Under the pieces are notes generated by a model. The model was not told where the DNA came from and searched no databases. It worked only from the letters and a program-made list of their open reading frames with translations. Below are positions 26,262-35,433 of a stretch of DNA of 64,000 bases, one piece after another. Every line of letters starts with the position of its first letter. Position 1 is the first letter of the stretch. This DNA comes from Shewanella decolorationis S12 (lineage in GTDB: Bacteria > Pseudomonadota > Gammaproteobacteria > Enterobacterales > Shewanellaceae), in contig NZ_AXZL01000076.1 of the NCBI RefSeq assembly GCF_000485795.1, forward strand, positions 124,001 to 188,000, read 5' to 3'. The position numbers and the translations under genes were made by a program.

Positions 26262-27719
26262 TTACAGCTCAGTCCAGGCCATAGCCCAAGAGTCGCCGAC
26301 ACCCGGTTCGAATCCGGTTGCCGTTGGCGACCATTGCACGCAATAACCGCTATAGGGCCAAGGTTTACATTGGTAGACTTTGCCGGTTTTAGGTTGCAGT
26401 ACTTTGGTACCCGCGACATAGTTTTTAATGCCCTCGGGGAAGACAAAGTCGGCATCGGGAGCAGTGGCTTGATCTTTTAAGAACAGATCGAAGTTTTGCT
26501 GGATAACCTCACCTTGCTTAGGCTCGCCCTTCACCTGTAAGTGATAATGCCCCGCCTTTGGTGCAACAACATCAATCACTAGACTCGCGCTCGTATTATT
26601 GACCGCTTGCGTGACATACCCTGCTGCCGTGCCATCGTGGCTAAACAGGTAAGCCGAGACCTGCATATCGGTATTAGTGTTAACATCGAAACTGACCTTT
26701 GCGGCACCATCGACAATAGTGTAGTCATCGGCCAGTGACGTGACATTGAGCTGATTGCCCGGCGCAGGCGCAATATCAAAGCTCACTTCCACTCGCTCTA
26801 GACCCGAATTTGGCGCGGCATAAATTTCATTTTTACCGTAAACGGGCGAGATCACGCCAGAGGCATTCTTCTGACCAGCCTTAAGTTGTGGCTGCTGGGC
26901 GTTAATAGCGCTGGCTAACAGGAAAGGCCAATTTTGCTTGGCGCCTTGGGTGGCATCGGCAATGGTTATCTTAGTTTGCTTGGCAGTTTGCTCACCGTTG
27001 GCGTCAAACACCCGCGTCATCACCTTATCACCCGCCTTAAGATCGAGTGACGGATTGATATCACCAATATCGGCCCATTCACCGGGTACAACAGGACCTG
27101 AACTAAAATTCACATCAATGGCATTGTAGAAGCTGTTAGTGGTGTCACCCACTTCCCACACGGCCAAAATCACGTGATAACCGCTTCTGTCTTCAGGCAC
27201 ATAACAGTTATGTGTCACTAACTTAGGCGGCTGCACCATGCCACCGTCGACCACACAGAAGGGGGCTAAGTCAAAGCTTGCTCGACTCAACGCTTGGTTT
27301 TGATCCCACCCTTGGCGAGTTAAATAGTAACGCCAATTGCGGGTCACATGGTTAGCGGTAAACTGCCAAGAAAAGTCATTCCAACCCGCTTTGATATCGC
27401 GCTTAGACCAACGAGTTGGGCTCTGTTCATCCAAGGGAGAAAACGCCCCGTTGGCTGCGCTGGCAATTTTACCGTCTGCCGGGCCTGATTCAGGAAAACC
27501 TGATGGACCTTCAACACTTTGCGGCTCCCATTGAATGGCGCCACAGTTTAAATTGCTGCCAGTTTTACAGGCGTACGAGCGTGACTCTGGTGATACTACA
27601 TAACCGTGGGCCGACGCCGTTTGGCTGACGAGCGCACTCGTGGCGCTTAAAGCTAAGGCAATAAGACTTAATTTGAGTTTAGCGTTTGTCATTGGTGAAA
27701 AAGCAGTTTGATGTTCCAC
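26262..27719 (-). CDS. gbpA: GbpA-type chitin/GlcNAc-binding protein with AA10 LPMO domain
   Basis: A secreted 485-residue colonisation factor that binds chitin and cleaves it oxidatively with copper. The signal peptide ends at TASA, leaving His38 (HGYVVSPESRSYAC) as the first mature residue, the copper-ligating His of AA10 enzymes; the second His is in QFTANHVTRNWRYYLT. The catalytic domain is followed by two GbpA middle domains (about 230-400) and a C-terminal chitin-binding module with YQCKPWPYSGYC. The length equals Vibrio cholerae GbpA. The GTG start has GGAG nine bases upstream; an ATG nine codons later has none. A c-di-GMP riboswitch precedes the gene. Confidence 0.93.
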   Translation of the reverse strand: MEHQTAFSPMTNAKLKLSLIALALSATSALVSQTASAHGYVVSPESRSYACKTGSNLNCGAIQWEPQSVEGPSGFPESGPADGKIASAANGAFSPLDEQSPTRWSKRDIKAGWNDFSWQFTANHVTRNWRYYLTRQGWDQNQALSRASFDLAPFCVVDGGMVQPPKLVTHNCYVPEDRSGYHVILAVWEVGDTTNSFYNAIDVNFSSGPVVPGEWADIGDINPSLDLKAGDKVMTRVFDANGEQTAKQTKITIADATQGAKQNWPFLLASAINAQQPQLKAGQKNASGVISPVYGKNEIYAAPNSGLERVEVSFDIAPAPGNQLNVTSLADDYTIVDGAAKVSFDVNTNTDMQVSAYLFSHDGTAAGYVTQAVNNTSASLVIDVVAPKAGHYHLQVKGEPKQGEVIQQNFDLFLKDQATAPDADFVFPEGIKNYVAGTKVLQPKTGKVYQCKPWPYSGYCVQWSPTATGFEPGVGDSWAMAWTEL

Positions 27720-27847
27720 TTTAATGTACTCCGTAGGTTGCCTTTCTCGACGAGATTGGCATAGGTATAAAAGTGGTATTTGGGCAAAACAGCATTAAGC
27801 AAAGCCGTTTATTTTTCAAAGAATTGAAAGCATCGGCTCAATTCTGA

Positions 27848-27944
27848 GGCAACCCCGCTATCTTAGTTACAACATCCCTTTACAACCTTAGACCGGAGGC
27901 TTTGCGTCCTAATTTTTCAATTAGTTTGCCAAATACGGTGGATC
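27848..27944 (-). ncRNA. c-di-GMP-I (GEMM) riboswitch upstream of gbpA
   Basis: On the reverse strand the order is GGCAAAC, a stem closed by a GAAA-type loop (CTAATTGAAAAATTAG), GGACGCAAAGCC, a second stem beginning CGGTCTAAGG, then GATAGCGGGGTTGCC, which pairs with the opening GGCAA. These are the conserved blocks of the GEMM-I aptamer. A 7-bp inverted repeat (GAATTGA and TCAATTC) directly downstream may be the switching hairpin. The V. cholerae gbpA gene is preceded by the same riboswitch class. Confidence 0.93.
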
Positions 27945-28114
27945 TTAATTCAAGTTAACAATATGTAACTTAAAATTAAGACAGGGTTAACCTAACAATA
28001 AAAGACAACGTTGTCAAAAATTAAAACGTTTAAATTCAATTAATTACAGAATGTTTAGCGGTAATTTTTTGGCACCTGTCAGATTTTATGCTATTCATCT
28101 TGACGAGTTTAACC

Positions 28115-28142
28115 TTGAAACAGACTCTTACTTGGGTATAAT
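28115..28142 (+). promoter_or_regulatory. Promoter of the manganese riboswitch transcript
   Basis: TTGAAA (28115-28120), a 16-bp spacer, then a perfect TATAAT (28137-28142), placing the start of transcription near 28149 at the 5' edge of the riboswitch. Confidence 0.75.
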
Positions 28143-28145
28143 GCC

Positions 28146-28335
28146 CTCCTCGCTTCGGGGGAGTAGCTAACTGGATTTCGAACCATCGATATTCAGGGTG
28201 AACATCAACATACTTGGCCGCATGCCATGGTGTTCACAGCAAATCATCGATTTGTCCTGCAAGACCTGAGCACAGTAACCGCACCTAGGGGTGGACGGTC
28301 TATTGTGCTTATGTCAAAAACCACCCCTAAAAGGA
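28146..28335 (+). ncRNA. Manganese-sensing yybP-ykoY riboswitch
   Basis: The conserved GGGGGAGTAGCTAAC loop (28156 onward) and the second conserved element GCAAGACCTGAG (about 28259-28270) frame a multi-helix leader. Downstream, AGCACAGTA and TATTGTGCT plus inner stems build a long hairpin (28269-28309). Its loop-side AGGGGTGG (28287-28294) can pair instead with CCACCCCT (28321-28328), which touches the ribosome site AAGGA at 28331. This suggests switching by access to the ribosome site. The gene served encodes an MneA-type exporter, as expected. Confidence 0.88.
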
Positions 28336-28341
28336 TCACAC

Positions 28342-28899
28342 TTGGAAGCGTTACTCGCCTCAACCTTTACGGTTGCCATCGCCGAGATTGGCGATAAAAC
28401 TCAACTGCTTGCCCTATTGCTCGCTGCAAGATTTAAAAATAAAACCGCGATTATCTTGGGAATTTTACTCTCGACTCTGTTTAACCATTTTGCCGCCGCT
28501 TGGCTTGGCCAATGGGCGATTAACTGGGTAAGCCCAGATGTAGCACGCTACTTGGTTGCCGCTTCCTTCTTTGCGATTGCGCTATGGGTGTTAATCCCCG
28601 ATAAAGTGGACGCCGAAGAAAGCCGCTTCTATAAGATGGGGCCCTTTATCGCGACCTTTATTCTGTTCTTTATTGCCGAAATGGGCGACAAGACTCAGAT
28701 CGCGACTGTCGTGTTAGCCGCTAAATACGATGCCTTAGCCATGGTGGTTGCAGGTACCACTTTAGGTATGTTGCTAGCGAATGTCCCAGTGGTTATTGCA
28801 GGGCATTTTAGTGCCGAAAAACTACCAATGAAGTGGATCCACCGGGGCTGCGCGATTTTATTCGCCCTGCTCGGCGTTGCAACCTTAATGGTTAACTAG
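28342..28899 (+). CDS. mneA: MneA-type manganese exporter (UPF0016/TMEM165 family)
   Basis: A six-helix inner-membrane protein of 185 residues made of two repeated halves, each with the metal-binding signature E-x-G-D-K-T: VAIAEIGDKTQLLALLL and FIAEMGDKTQIATVVLA. Family members in Vibrio and elsewhere export Mn2+. The start is taken as TTG at 28342, with AAGGA six bases upstream; a GTG at 28291 in the same frame lies inside the riboswitch and would be unlikely. Control by the preceding Mn2+ riboswitch fits a detoxifying exporter. Confidence 0.92.
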   Translation: MEALLASTFTVAIAEIGDKTQLLALLLAARFKNKTAIILGILLSTLFNHFAAAWLGQWAINWVSPDVARYLVAASFFAIALWVLIPDKVDAEESRFYKMGPFIATFILFFIAEMGDKTQIATVVLAAKYDALAMVVAGTTLGMLLANVPVVIAGHFSAEKLPMKWIHRGCAILFALLGVATLMVN

Positions 28900-28920
28900 T
28901 TGATAAAATGAAGATAAACC

Positions 28921-28947
28921 AAAAGGCCAGTGATAACACTGGCCTTT
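28921..28947. terminator. Terminator between mneA and catalase
   Basis: AAAAGGCCAGTG and CACTGGCCTTTTT form a 12-bp stem between convergent genes. Confidence 0.9.
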
Positions 28948-28964
28948 TTATCGGTTAATTAAGC

Positions 28965-30425
28965 TTATAACCCGAGTGCAGTTTGGATCCGTTGACCGTA
29001 ATCCGCATCGGCCTTATGGAAATGCGCCAGCATACGTTGCTGCACATCCAAACTCGCTTGACGCAGTGAGCCTGAAATCGTTTCCACTAAGCGCGCTTTC
29101 TCAGCTTCGCTGAAGATGCGATACAGGTTACCCGCTTGCGTGTAATCATCCTGATTGTAACGGCTGTAACGTGCTGCTTCGCCATCTAAACGCAGTGGTG
29201 GCTCGGCAAAGTTAGCCGGTTCAACTAAAGCTCCAGCTGTGCTGTTTGGACCATAGTTAGCCGCGGCATCGCCACCGGTTTGGCTACCGTGGTAAGGGCA
29301 TTGCGTTCCCGCCATAGCGCCAGCACGTTGGTGGTGATTGGCTTTAGTCGCATGTGGGCAGTTTACTGGTAACTGGTTGTAGTTCGCCCCAATACGATAA
29401 CGCTGCGCATCGGCATAGGCGAATAAACGTGCCTGTAACATCTTATCTGGCGATGCGCCTACACCTGGTACTAAGTTGCTCGGTGCTAATGCCACTTGCT
29501 CGACTTCGGCAAAGTAGTTTTGCGGTAAACGATTTAGCTCTAACACACCAATTTCAATTAACGGGTAATCGCCATGTGGCCACACCTTAGTTAAATCGAA
29601 TGGGTTGATATGGTAAGTATTAGCATCGGCCTCAGGCATGATCTGCACATTCACCGTCCAACGAGGGAAATTGCCATCGGTGATCGCCACTACCATATCG
29701 CGCTGGGATGAGTCAGGGTCGATACCCTTTAACTTATCCGCTTGCTCGTTGGTTAAGTTCACCACGCCTTGCTGCGATTTGAAGTGGAACTTCACCCAGA
29801 AACGCTCACCTTTAGCATTCCAAAACGAGAAAGTATGCGAACCATAACCATGCATTTGGCGGTAGTTTGCCGGAATACCACGGTCAGACATCAGAATCGT
29901 CACTTGGTGCATGGCTTCAGGGTTTAATGACCAGAAGTCCCACATAGCTTGTGGATCTTTAAGGTTCGTCAATGGGTTACGCTTTTGGGTATGGATAAAG
30001 TCTGGAAACTTAATCCCGTCTCGCAGGAAGAAAGTCGGCGTGTTGTTACCCACGATATCGTGATTACCACTGGCGGTATAGAAGCGCAGACCAAAACCAC
30101 GGGGATCACGCTCGGCATCGGCAGAGCCCATTTCACCGCCTACGGTAGAGAATCGCACGAAGGTTTCAGTTTGCTTACCAACACCGTTAAAATGGTCAGC
30201 AATGGTGTATTCGCTTAAGTCTTTGGTCAGGGTGAAAGTACCGTATACACCTGTGCCTTTGGCATGCACAACACGCTCAGGGATACGCTCACGGTTAAAA
30301 TGTGCAAGCTTTTCAATTAAATGCCAATCTTGCAGTAGTAAAGGACCACGCTCACCCGCTGATAACGAGTTTTGATCGTCAGCAATCGGGGAACCGCTTT
30401 GGCTAGTTAAATACTGTTGACTCAT
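28965..30425 (-). CDS. Monofunctional haem catalase
   Basis: Converts hydrogen peroxide to water and oxygen. At 486 residues it belongs to the small-subunit clade. The distal His is in RVVHAKGTGVYGTF, the distal Asn in DIVGNNTPTFFLRD, and the haem-ligating Tyr in RLFAYADAQRYRIG. The start at 30423-30425 is chosen because AAGGAG lies six bases upstream; a longer in-frame version would add 14 residues. An imperfect inverted repeat in the promoter region (CAGATT, 5-bp gap, AATCTG at 30570-30586) may be an operator, but no OxyR pattern can be assigned with confidence. It resembles KatB of other gammaproteobacteria. Confidence 0.94.
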   Translation of the reverse strand: MSQQYLTSQSGSPIADDQNSLSAGERGPLLLQDWHLIEKLAHFNRERIPERVVHAKGTGVYGTFTLTKDLSEYTIADHFNGVGKQTETFVRFSTVGGEMGSADAERDPRGFGLRFYTASGNHDIVGNNTPTFFLRDGIKFPDFIHTQKRNPLTNLKDPQAMWDFWSLNPEAMHQVTILMSDRGIPANYRQMHGYGSHTFSFWNAKGERFWVKFHFKSQQGVVNLTNEQADKLKGIDPDSSQRDMVVAITDGNFPRWTVNVQIMPEADANTYHINPFDLTKVWPHGDYPLIEIGVLELNRLPQNYFAEVEQVALAPSNLVPGVGASPDKMLQARLFAYADAQRYRIGANYNQLPVNCPHATKANHHQRAGAMAGTQCPYHGSQTGGDAAANYGPNSTAGALVEPANFAEPPLRLDGEAARYSRYNQDDYTQAGNLYRIFSEAEKARLVETISGSLRQASLDVQQRMLAHFHKADADYGQRIQTALGL

Positions 30426-30769
30426 ATCTTGCTCCTTAGTCTTTTCTGGTATTAATCCAAGATTCAATTAAATCGAAAATAGTAGCCATGGCTTATCTCC
30501 TTGGCGGACGACGTTTTGTCGATGGGATTAGAATAGAGAAAAATTAAAATTGAATAAAACGATTAATACAGATTCAAATAATCTGAATTTTAGATTAATA
30601 GAGAGTATTTAGAGCATTCGGGGGAGTAACGATCACTCCCCGAATGTGATGAAAGAGCCTGCAACAGAATAAAGATTATGCCCGATGTTAAACGAATCAA
30701 CTTGGCAAAAATGAAAACTCGAACTTAAAACAAGCTAAGAATACTTACATTGATTCAAAGACATAAATA
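30426..30769. other. Catalase upstream region
   Basis: No gene. It holds the inverted repeat CAGATT-N5-AATCTG (30570-30586), embedded in ATTAAT-rich sequence that may be the catalase operator, and a strong hairpin at 30615-30646. Confidence 0.45.
30615..30646 (-). terminator. Hairpin after the small YgjV-like gene
   Basis: CATTCGGGGGAGT and ACTCCCCGAATG form a stem of about 12 bp. It lies 124 bp after the stop of the reverse gene at 30770, with no clear T-run. Confidence 0.5.
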
Positions 30770-31015
30770 TTAATCGCTGGCAGAAGCCGCCTGCTCACGA
30801 TAGATGACGACTAAATAATAGATATCGATTAACACAATAAAAAAGTTAACAGCCGCCACCGGGTAAGCTTGTATCGCTATCCCATAGGCAACAAAAAGCA
30901 TCGCACCAAACAAATTCAACCAACGTAATTTTTTGATGTCAGACATCATCAAAGAGATGGCTACCACCACAGACGCTAAATAACCAACCCATTCCCACAT
31001 CATTGCACTATCCAT
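30770..31015 (-). CDS. Small YgjV-like inner-membrane protein
   Basis: An 81-residue protein with three predicted helices: WEWVGYLASVVVAISLMMSD, then LRWLNLFGAMLFVAYGIAIQ, then a helix ending in YYLVVIYREQ. The pattern resembles one repeat of YgjV-type membrane proteins. Role unknown. It may be cotranscribed with the upstream thioesterase gene, 52 bp away. Confidence 0.6.
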   Translation of the reverse strand: MDSAMMWEWVGYLASVVVAISLMMSDIKKLRWLNLFGAMLFVAYGIAIQAYPVAAVNFFIVLIDIYYLVVIYREQAASASD

Positions 31016-31067
31016 ATCACATCCTTTTTATCGATTGATACAACAGAAACAGGTTGGTTGAGCCAGA

Positions 31068-31505
31068 TTAGCGTTTAACGACTGCCGCCGTCATCCGTGA
31101 AATACAGGTCAACTCCCCTGCACTATTATGGATTAAGATTTCCCACACCGAACTGCGTTTCCCTAGGTGAATAGGTTTTGCCGTTGCGGTTAGCACACCA
31201 TTACGCGAAGCGCGTAAATGGTTGGCGTTAATCTCTTGTCCAACACAATAATATTGCTCGAAATCCACCGCAAAGTTTGCCGCATAACTGGCAACCGTTT
31301 CGGCTAATGCTACGTTCGCGCCGCCATGAACAATGCCTAAGGGATTATGTACGGCGGGCGTGGCTGGCATAGTCGCCTTCATATAGTCATCGCCAATCTC
31401 GCTGATCTCAATCCCTAGGGTCTGCATCAAGGTGCCTTTGCCCCCCATACCAGCATCTAAACGGGCACAATCCTCTAAGGTTACTGGTCTAAACCAAATA
31501 CTCAT
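31068..31505 (-). CDS. Hotdog-fold acyl-CoA thioesterase (PaaI/YdiI family)
   Basis: A 145-residue thioesterase. The hotdog helix HGGANVALAETVASYAAN carries the active-site region, with HNPLGIVHGG before it and VWEILIHNSAGELTC in the last strands. The closest named relatives are YdiI/MenI (1,4-dihydroxy-2-naphthoyl-CoA hydrolase of menaquinone synthesis) and EntH. With no men gene adjacent the exact substrate stays open, although a menaquinone-using organism needs MenI somewhere. Confidence 0.82.
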   Translation of the reverse strand: MSIWFRPVTLEDCARLDAGMGGKGTLMQTLGIEISEIGDDYMKATMPATPAVHNPLGIVHGGANVALAETVASYAANFAVDFEQYYCVGQEINANHLRASRNGVLTATAKPIHLGKRSSVWEILIHNSAGELTCISRMTAAVVKR

Positions 31506-31613
31506 TTCAACATCCTAGTAAAGAAAACCAGCTAGCAGTTTACTAAGAAGTGACTGAAGTTCAACACAAACGCATTGGCTTAATCAGTATGAGACGGCAA
31601 GGAGACGCTACGC

Positions 31614-32066
31614 CTAAGTTAACCAATGCTTTGTGACAGCCAAACGACTAAACCAGACTAAAAAAAGCCCCCATAGGATTACTACGCTCGGCATCACAAG
31701 AGCATCGCTGCCTAATACCGCTGCCGCCTGCTGGATCCCAAAGACATAGCCCATCTGCACCAATACGGCGACGAGAGACGCGAGCAACACTTTATAAGAG
31801 AAGGCCTTTTTAATGAGTAACAACAGACAACCGATAACGCCAGAAACCACCGCAAAACCAAACACAAAGTTGAGCCAAGCGGGTGTCGATTCATAGAGCT
31901 TTATTTGGTCAGGGCTCATCTGCGCCATGGCTTCGGGGGTGATGGTCATTTGAATAACAAACGCCAATAAGCCCATGATGTTCCATAACAAACTGATTAG
32001 TGCGACAAAATAGAACCACAGAGGTGCCTTTACTACACCAATAGAAGGGTTGGAGCCAGTCGCCAT
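31614..32066 (-). CDS. Uncharacterised four-helix membrane protein
   Basis: A 150-residue protein with four predicted membrane helices (LWFYFVALISLLWNIMGLLA, WLNFVFGFAVVSGVIGCLLL and two more), starting MATGSNPSIGVVK. I take ATG at 32064-32066 with GGAG upstream (GGAGAAGAGAAG); a longer frame starting at 32108 would overlap the T-run of the exeM terminator. No family recognised with confidence. Confidence 0.7.
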   Translation of the reverse strand: MATGSNPSIGVVKAPLWFYFVALISLLWNIMGLLAFVIQMTITPEAMAQMSPDQIKLYESTPAWLNFVFGFAVVSGVIGCLLLLIKKAFSYKVLLASLVAVLVQMGYVFGIQQAAAVLGSDALVMPSVVILWGLFLVWFSRLAVTKHWLT

Positions 32067-32105
32067 CTTCTCTTCTCCAATTGACGAATTAAACCCGATT
32101 CGAGC

Positions 32106-32133
32106 CATAAAAAAGGGATGGTAAAACCATCCC
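32106..32133 (-). terminator. Terminator of exeM
   Basis: On the reverse strand GGGATGG and CCATCCC form a stem followed by TTTTTT, about 50 bp after the exeM stop. Confidence 0.88.
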
Positions 32134-32184
32134 TTAGCTCTGAGTTTAGCTCACAAACTTAACCTTGAGCGTGCAAACTCTCGA

Positions 32185-34797
32185 TTAACGGCGACGGCGT
32201 TGCAGGCCGAATAGCGATAGCAAGGCTAAGCCTAAGTATCCTAATGCACCACCATCATCCTTGGGTTTTGGCTCAGGTTTTGGTGGCTCAACAGGCGCAG
32301 GGTAGCTTAATGCCACAATCACTGGGTCATGGTCAGAGGCTGAGAAAGCATTCTCAGATTTGGCCAGTGCGCCAGAGAATTTTTTGCCGTATTCGAACAG
32401 GTTAGATTCAACCGAGTTGATATGCCAATCTTCGATATCCACTAAACGCTTAGCAAGACTAGTATTTGCTAAGGCATGGTCGAGGTTACCTAACTCACCG
32501 TTGTAGCTGTATGAGTAAGTACCAGCGCCATGGGCCTTAGTATTGAGGTTAACTAGGCCATAGCCCTTCTCAATCTTGCTACCTTGGCGCTCAAACACTT
32601 TGCCATTTAAGGTGGTCCAAGAGGCGGTCATAATATCTCTGTCAGACTTGCTCGCATCGTAGTCGGTCAATACGCGGATAGGATCTTCCATGCCGTAGGC
32701 ATTCATATCGCCAATCACCAGCAGATCGCCTTTAACATCTTTCAAAGCTTCGCCAAGCACTTTAGCCGCTGACACGCGGAAGGCGTTACACTTGCCCTGT
32801 TGATCAGCAGGATCGACTGACTCTTCGAAGTTGACCCAATCTTCTAGACAGCCTGAACCTTTAGATTTTAGATGGTTAACCACAACGGTTAAGTTTTCAT
32901 CATGGATCTTAAAGGTTTGCGCTAAGCTGTGACGTTGATAAGCATCGTTACCTGGGTTGGTCTCTGTTTTACCGTCTTTAGTGCGAGTCACACTGCCAGC
33001 GCTAGCGTGTTGTTCTGGCGTATCAATAGTACGAGCCGCACCCGCTAAGCTCACTTTGCCTGCGCGGTAGAGCATACCCACAGTAATGGCATCGCTACCG
33101 AAGTACTTACCGTCGTATTTATCTTCATCGGTGATTTCAACGAAACTATAAGCGTTTTCAGCAGTTTGCTTCTCGTTTAAGGCATCAACTAAGTTCTTAA
33201 TCGCGCTCTTTTCACCAAAGCCGTTGTTAGCGATTTCCATTAAACCTACGATATCGGCGTTCATGGCGGTGATAGCGCTAACGATTTTCGCACGTTGCAG
33301 TAACATTTCCTCTTCGGTCAAAGCGCCGCGGTTACTGCCCGATGGATTAGTGTCACCACCGACAACATCGTTGAAGAAGTTCAGTACGTTAAAGCTAGCA
33401 ACACGGATATCGCCCTTAGTTGCAACCGAAGGTGCGTCGGTTCTGTCATCACCACGGATAAAGTCACCAGCGGTAATGGTGTTAGTTGCCACTAAACGGT
33501 AAGCACCGTAGCTATAACCAATCACCCCTTCAAGGTTAGTCAGTTGGTCACCCACACGGATATAACCGGTTTCGACGTTAAAATCAGGGAAGTAAGGGAT
33601 AACACCATCGGCTGGCTTGTAGTCAGACTCGATAAACAACTGATTTTCAAGGTTAGATTTAACTAAAGCAGTCGCTTCTGGAGATAATGCAGGATAAAGC
33701 TGAGTTGGCTTCATCAACGGCGCTTTGTAAGACACCAGCATATTATTACGACGGCCAGCATAATCGTAGCTGAAGGTACGACTGATCTTCAGATCGCTAC
33801 CCGCATCCAGTTTCACGTTCATGCCTTCGTAGCGCTCTAATGCCTGCGCTAAGGTTTCGCCATCAGCAACATAGAATGGCGCAGCAGCAGGGACTTCGCC
33901 CTTGGTACCGACTTCGAATTTCTTGTCGGTTTTGATATCGATTTGGGTTAAGCCGAAGTATTCCTTCACCTTACCCTGAACGCAGACCTCAACCCCAGGT
34001 TGAATCGCTTCTGGTGGATTCTCACCTAAAAACACGAACACACCGTCTGAGGTGTATGGCGAGTTATCGCCCTTCACTTCTTGAAGGTAGAAACCTTTGA
34101 ATAAGCTCTCGCCACGGGCAGTCACTACACCGCGAACAGTCACTTCAGTTTCAGACTCGAATGCGCCAGCTGGAACATAAGGGCTAGACTCACCCGCGCC
34201 TTGGACTTGATAAATAGGGACGATTTTCGCGCCGCTGCAGCTAAAGACTGGTGTTTCTGGCTCTGCTGCACCTTCTAGCGAACCTAAACCAGTGAAGGTG
34301 TCCTTAGGTAATTGTTCCCATTGGGCAGGATTAAAGACAGTGTTAGCGACTAATGAATCGAGTTTACGCTGCAGAGTGACATCGAGGCCCCAACCAGTCG
34401 GCGTTGGCACATCACCAATAATATCAACTACCGCACCATCTTTAACTAAGGCAACCGCATCACCACCGTTAAAACTTAAAGCGCCCGAAAAACTATCGAC
34501 ACCTTGAGGGAGAGTAATGGCACCACTTGAGTTAAGAATAACTTTAGTCGCTTTAGGCGCGATGCTTTGTCCATCTAATACTTGCATATCCAGCGCATCG
34601 GTTGCGCCGTCTTTATAGCGAACGAGTTTATAACCAGTGAGATCAATTGCGGTATCACCGCTGTTGTACAATTCGATAGCCTTGTTGTTTGAGCTACCTT
34701 CTACGTATTCAGTGATCATCACATCAGCACTTGCCATCATAGGCAAAGCAGCCGCAACAGCTAAAGAAATAGCCGTTAATTTATTAACATTATCCAT
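32185..34797 (-). CDS. exeM: Extracellular nuclease ExeM with GlyGly-CTERM tail
   Basis: An 870-residue secreted nuclease that degrades extracellular DNA and affects biofilms in Shewanella. Order: signal peptide at residues 1-24; lamin-tail domain at about 25-130 (VMITEYVEGSSNNKAIELYN); an OB-like region at about 200-450; and an endonuclease/exonuclease/phosphatase domain at about 460-830 (RVASFNVLNFFN, DIVGLMEIANNG, VVNHLKSKGSGC, VIGDMNAYG, SDHDPVIVAL). The C-terminal Pro-rich spacer, GG, hydrophobic helix and RRRR form a GlyGly-CTERM sorting signal processed by rhombosortase, which is not in this window. Metal-dependent active-site residues E, H, N and D are all present. Confidence 0.93.
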   Translation of the reverse strand: MDNVNKLTAISLAVAAALPMMASADVMITEYVEGSSNNKAIELYNSGDTAIDLTGYKLVRYKDGATDALDMQVLDGQSIAPKATKVILNSSGAITLPQGVDSFSGALSFNGGDAVALVKDGAVVDIIGDVPTPTGWGLDVTLQRKLDSLVANTVFNPAQWEQLPKDTFTGLGSLEGAAEPETPVFSCSGAKIVPIYQVQGAGESSPYVPAGAFESETEVTVRGVVTARGESLFKGFYLQEVKGDNSPYTSDGVFVFLGENPPEAIQPGVEVCVQGKVKEYFGLTQIDIKTDKKFEVGTKGEVPAAAPFYVADGETLAQALERYEGMNVKLDAGSDLKISRTFSYDYAGRRNNMLVSYKAPLMKPTQLYPALSPEATALVKSNLENQLFIESDYKPADGVIPYFPDFNVETGYIRVGDQLTNLEGVIGYSYGAYRLVATNTITAGDFIRGDDRTDAPSVATKGDIRVASFNVLNFFNDVVGGDTNPSGSNRGALTEEEMLLQRAKIVSAITAMNADIVGLMEIANNGFGEKSAIKNLVDALNEKQTAENAYSFVEITDEDKYDGKYFGSDAITVGMLYRAGKVSLAGAARTIDTPEQHASAGSVTRTKDGKTETNPGNDAYQRHSLAQTFKIHDENLTVVVNHLKSKGSGCLEDWVNFEESVDPADQQGKCNAFRVSAAKVLGEALKDVKGDLLVIGDMNAYGMEDPIRVLTDYDASKSDRDIMTASWTTLNGKVFERQGSKIEKGYGLVNLNTKAHGAGTYSYSYNGELGNLDHALANTSLAKRLVDIEDWHINSVESNLFEYGKKFSGALAKSENAFSASDHDPVIVALSYPAPVEPPKPEPKPKDDGGALGYLGLALLSLFGLQRRRR

Positions 34798-35433
34798 ATC
34801 AACAACCCCATTATTATAATATTGCCGCTAATTTTTATTAACGTGCGGGCGGATTATTCCAGAGTTGTAGGGCTAAAAAAAGGGGGCAAGATCTCACTAT
34901 CCACGGATAACATATTGATGGAAATGTAATTTTACAGCCACAACTGTCTCATATAGAGAACAGTCAGATAAAACAAAAGTATTAAACAACAATAAAACAA
35001 TAAGTAAGAAAGAGACAGCAACTTAGTCAAACCAAACAACCTGCACAAATAACAAACAAAAAATTAATATGATATTTTAATGATATTTTTAAGTATGACA
35101 TACTGAATAAAGCAAGAGCTTTTTATAATTTAAATTATGGCAATTTATTTAAAACTTAATTATTTGATCATTATTTTGAAATATTATTCGTCGCCAAAAT
35201 AATACCCTTTATCCGTCTTTTAAACACTGGTTCGATTTAAAAAGCCTAGCCGTTGGTCGTTTGCGAGATGATGTAAAACAGTTAAACAAGTCTCCCCATG
35301 GTTTTGTTTGTATCGATAACAGCACTCTTCAGGCATCTTTATTGCCATTTTTATTGCAAAAAAATACCGCCCTGAATGGGCGGTATTCTATGAGTGCAAA
35401 ACTTAAGCAGAGTTAAGTTGTTATCACTGTCAA
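34798..35433. other. Intergenic region upstream of exeM
   Basis: Strongly AT-rich 636 bp without an acceptable ORF or recognised RNA. It must hold the exeM promoter and the terminator of the FKBP gene. Confidence 0.5.
35363..35387 (-). terminator. Terminator of the FKBP-type isomerase gene
   Basis: AATACCGCCC and GGGCGGTATT form a 10-bp stem; on the reverse strand it is followed by a run of T. Confidence 0.9.

Noticed and set aside
26214..26480. 88-codon forward ORF opposite gbpA
   Set aside because: Antisense shadow of the gbpA C-terminus, where the chitin-binding module is clear.
28291..28341. GTG start for the MneA gene, 17 codons upstream
   Set aside because: It lies inside the riboswitch hairpin and has no ribosome site, while TTG 28342 has AAGGA at six bases and gives the family N-terminus.
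30540..30600. OxyR binding site before catalase
   Set aside because: Only a CAGATT/AATCTG inverted repeat is visible; the spaced ATAG/CTAT pattern of OxyR could not be matched.
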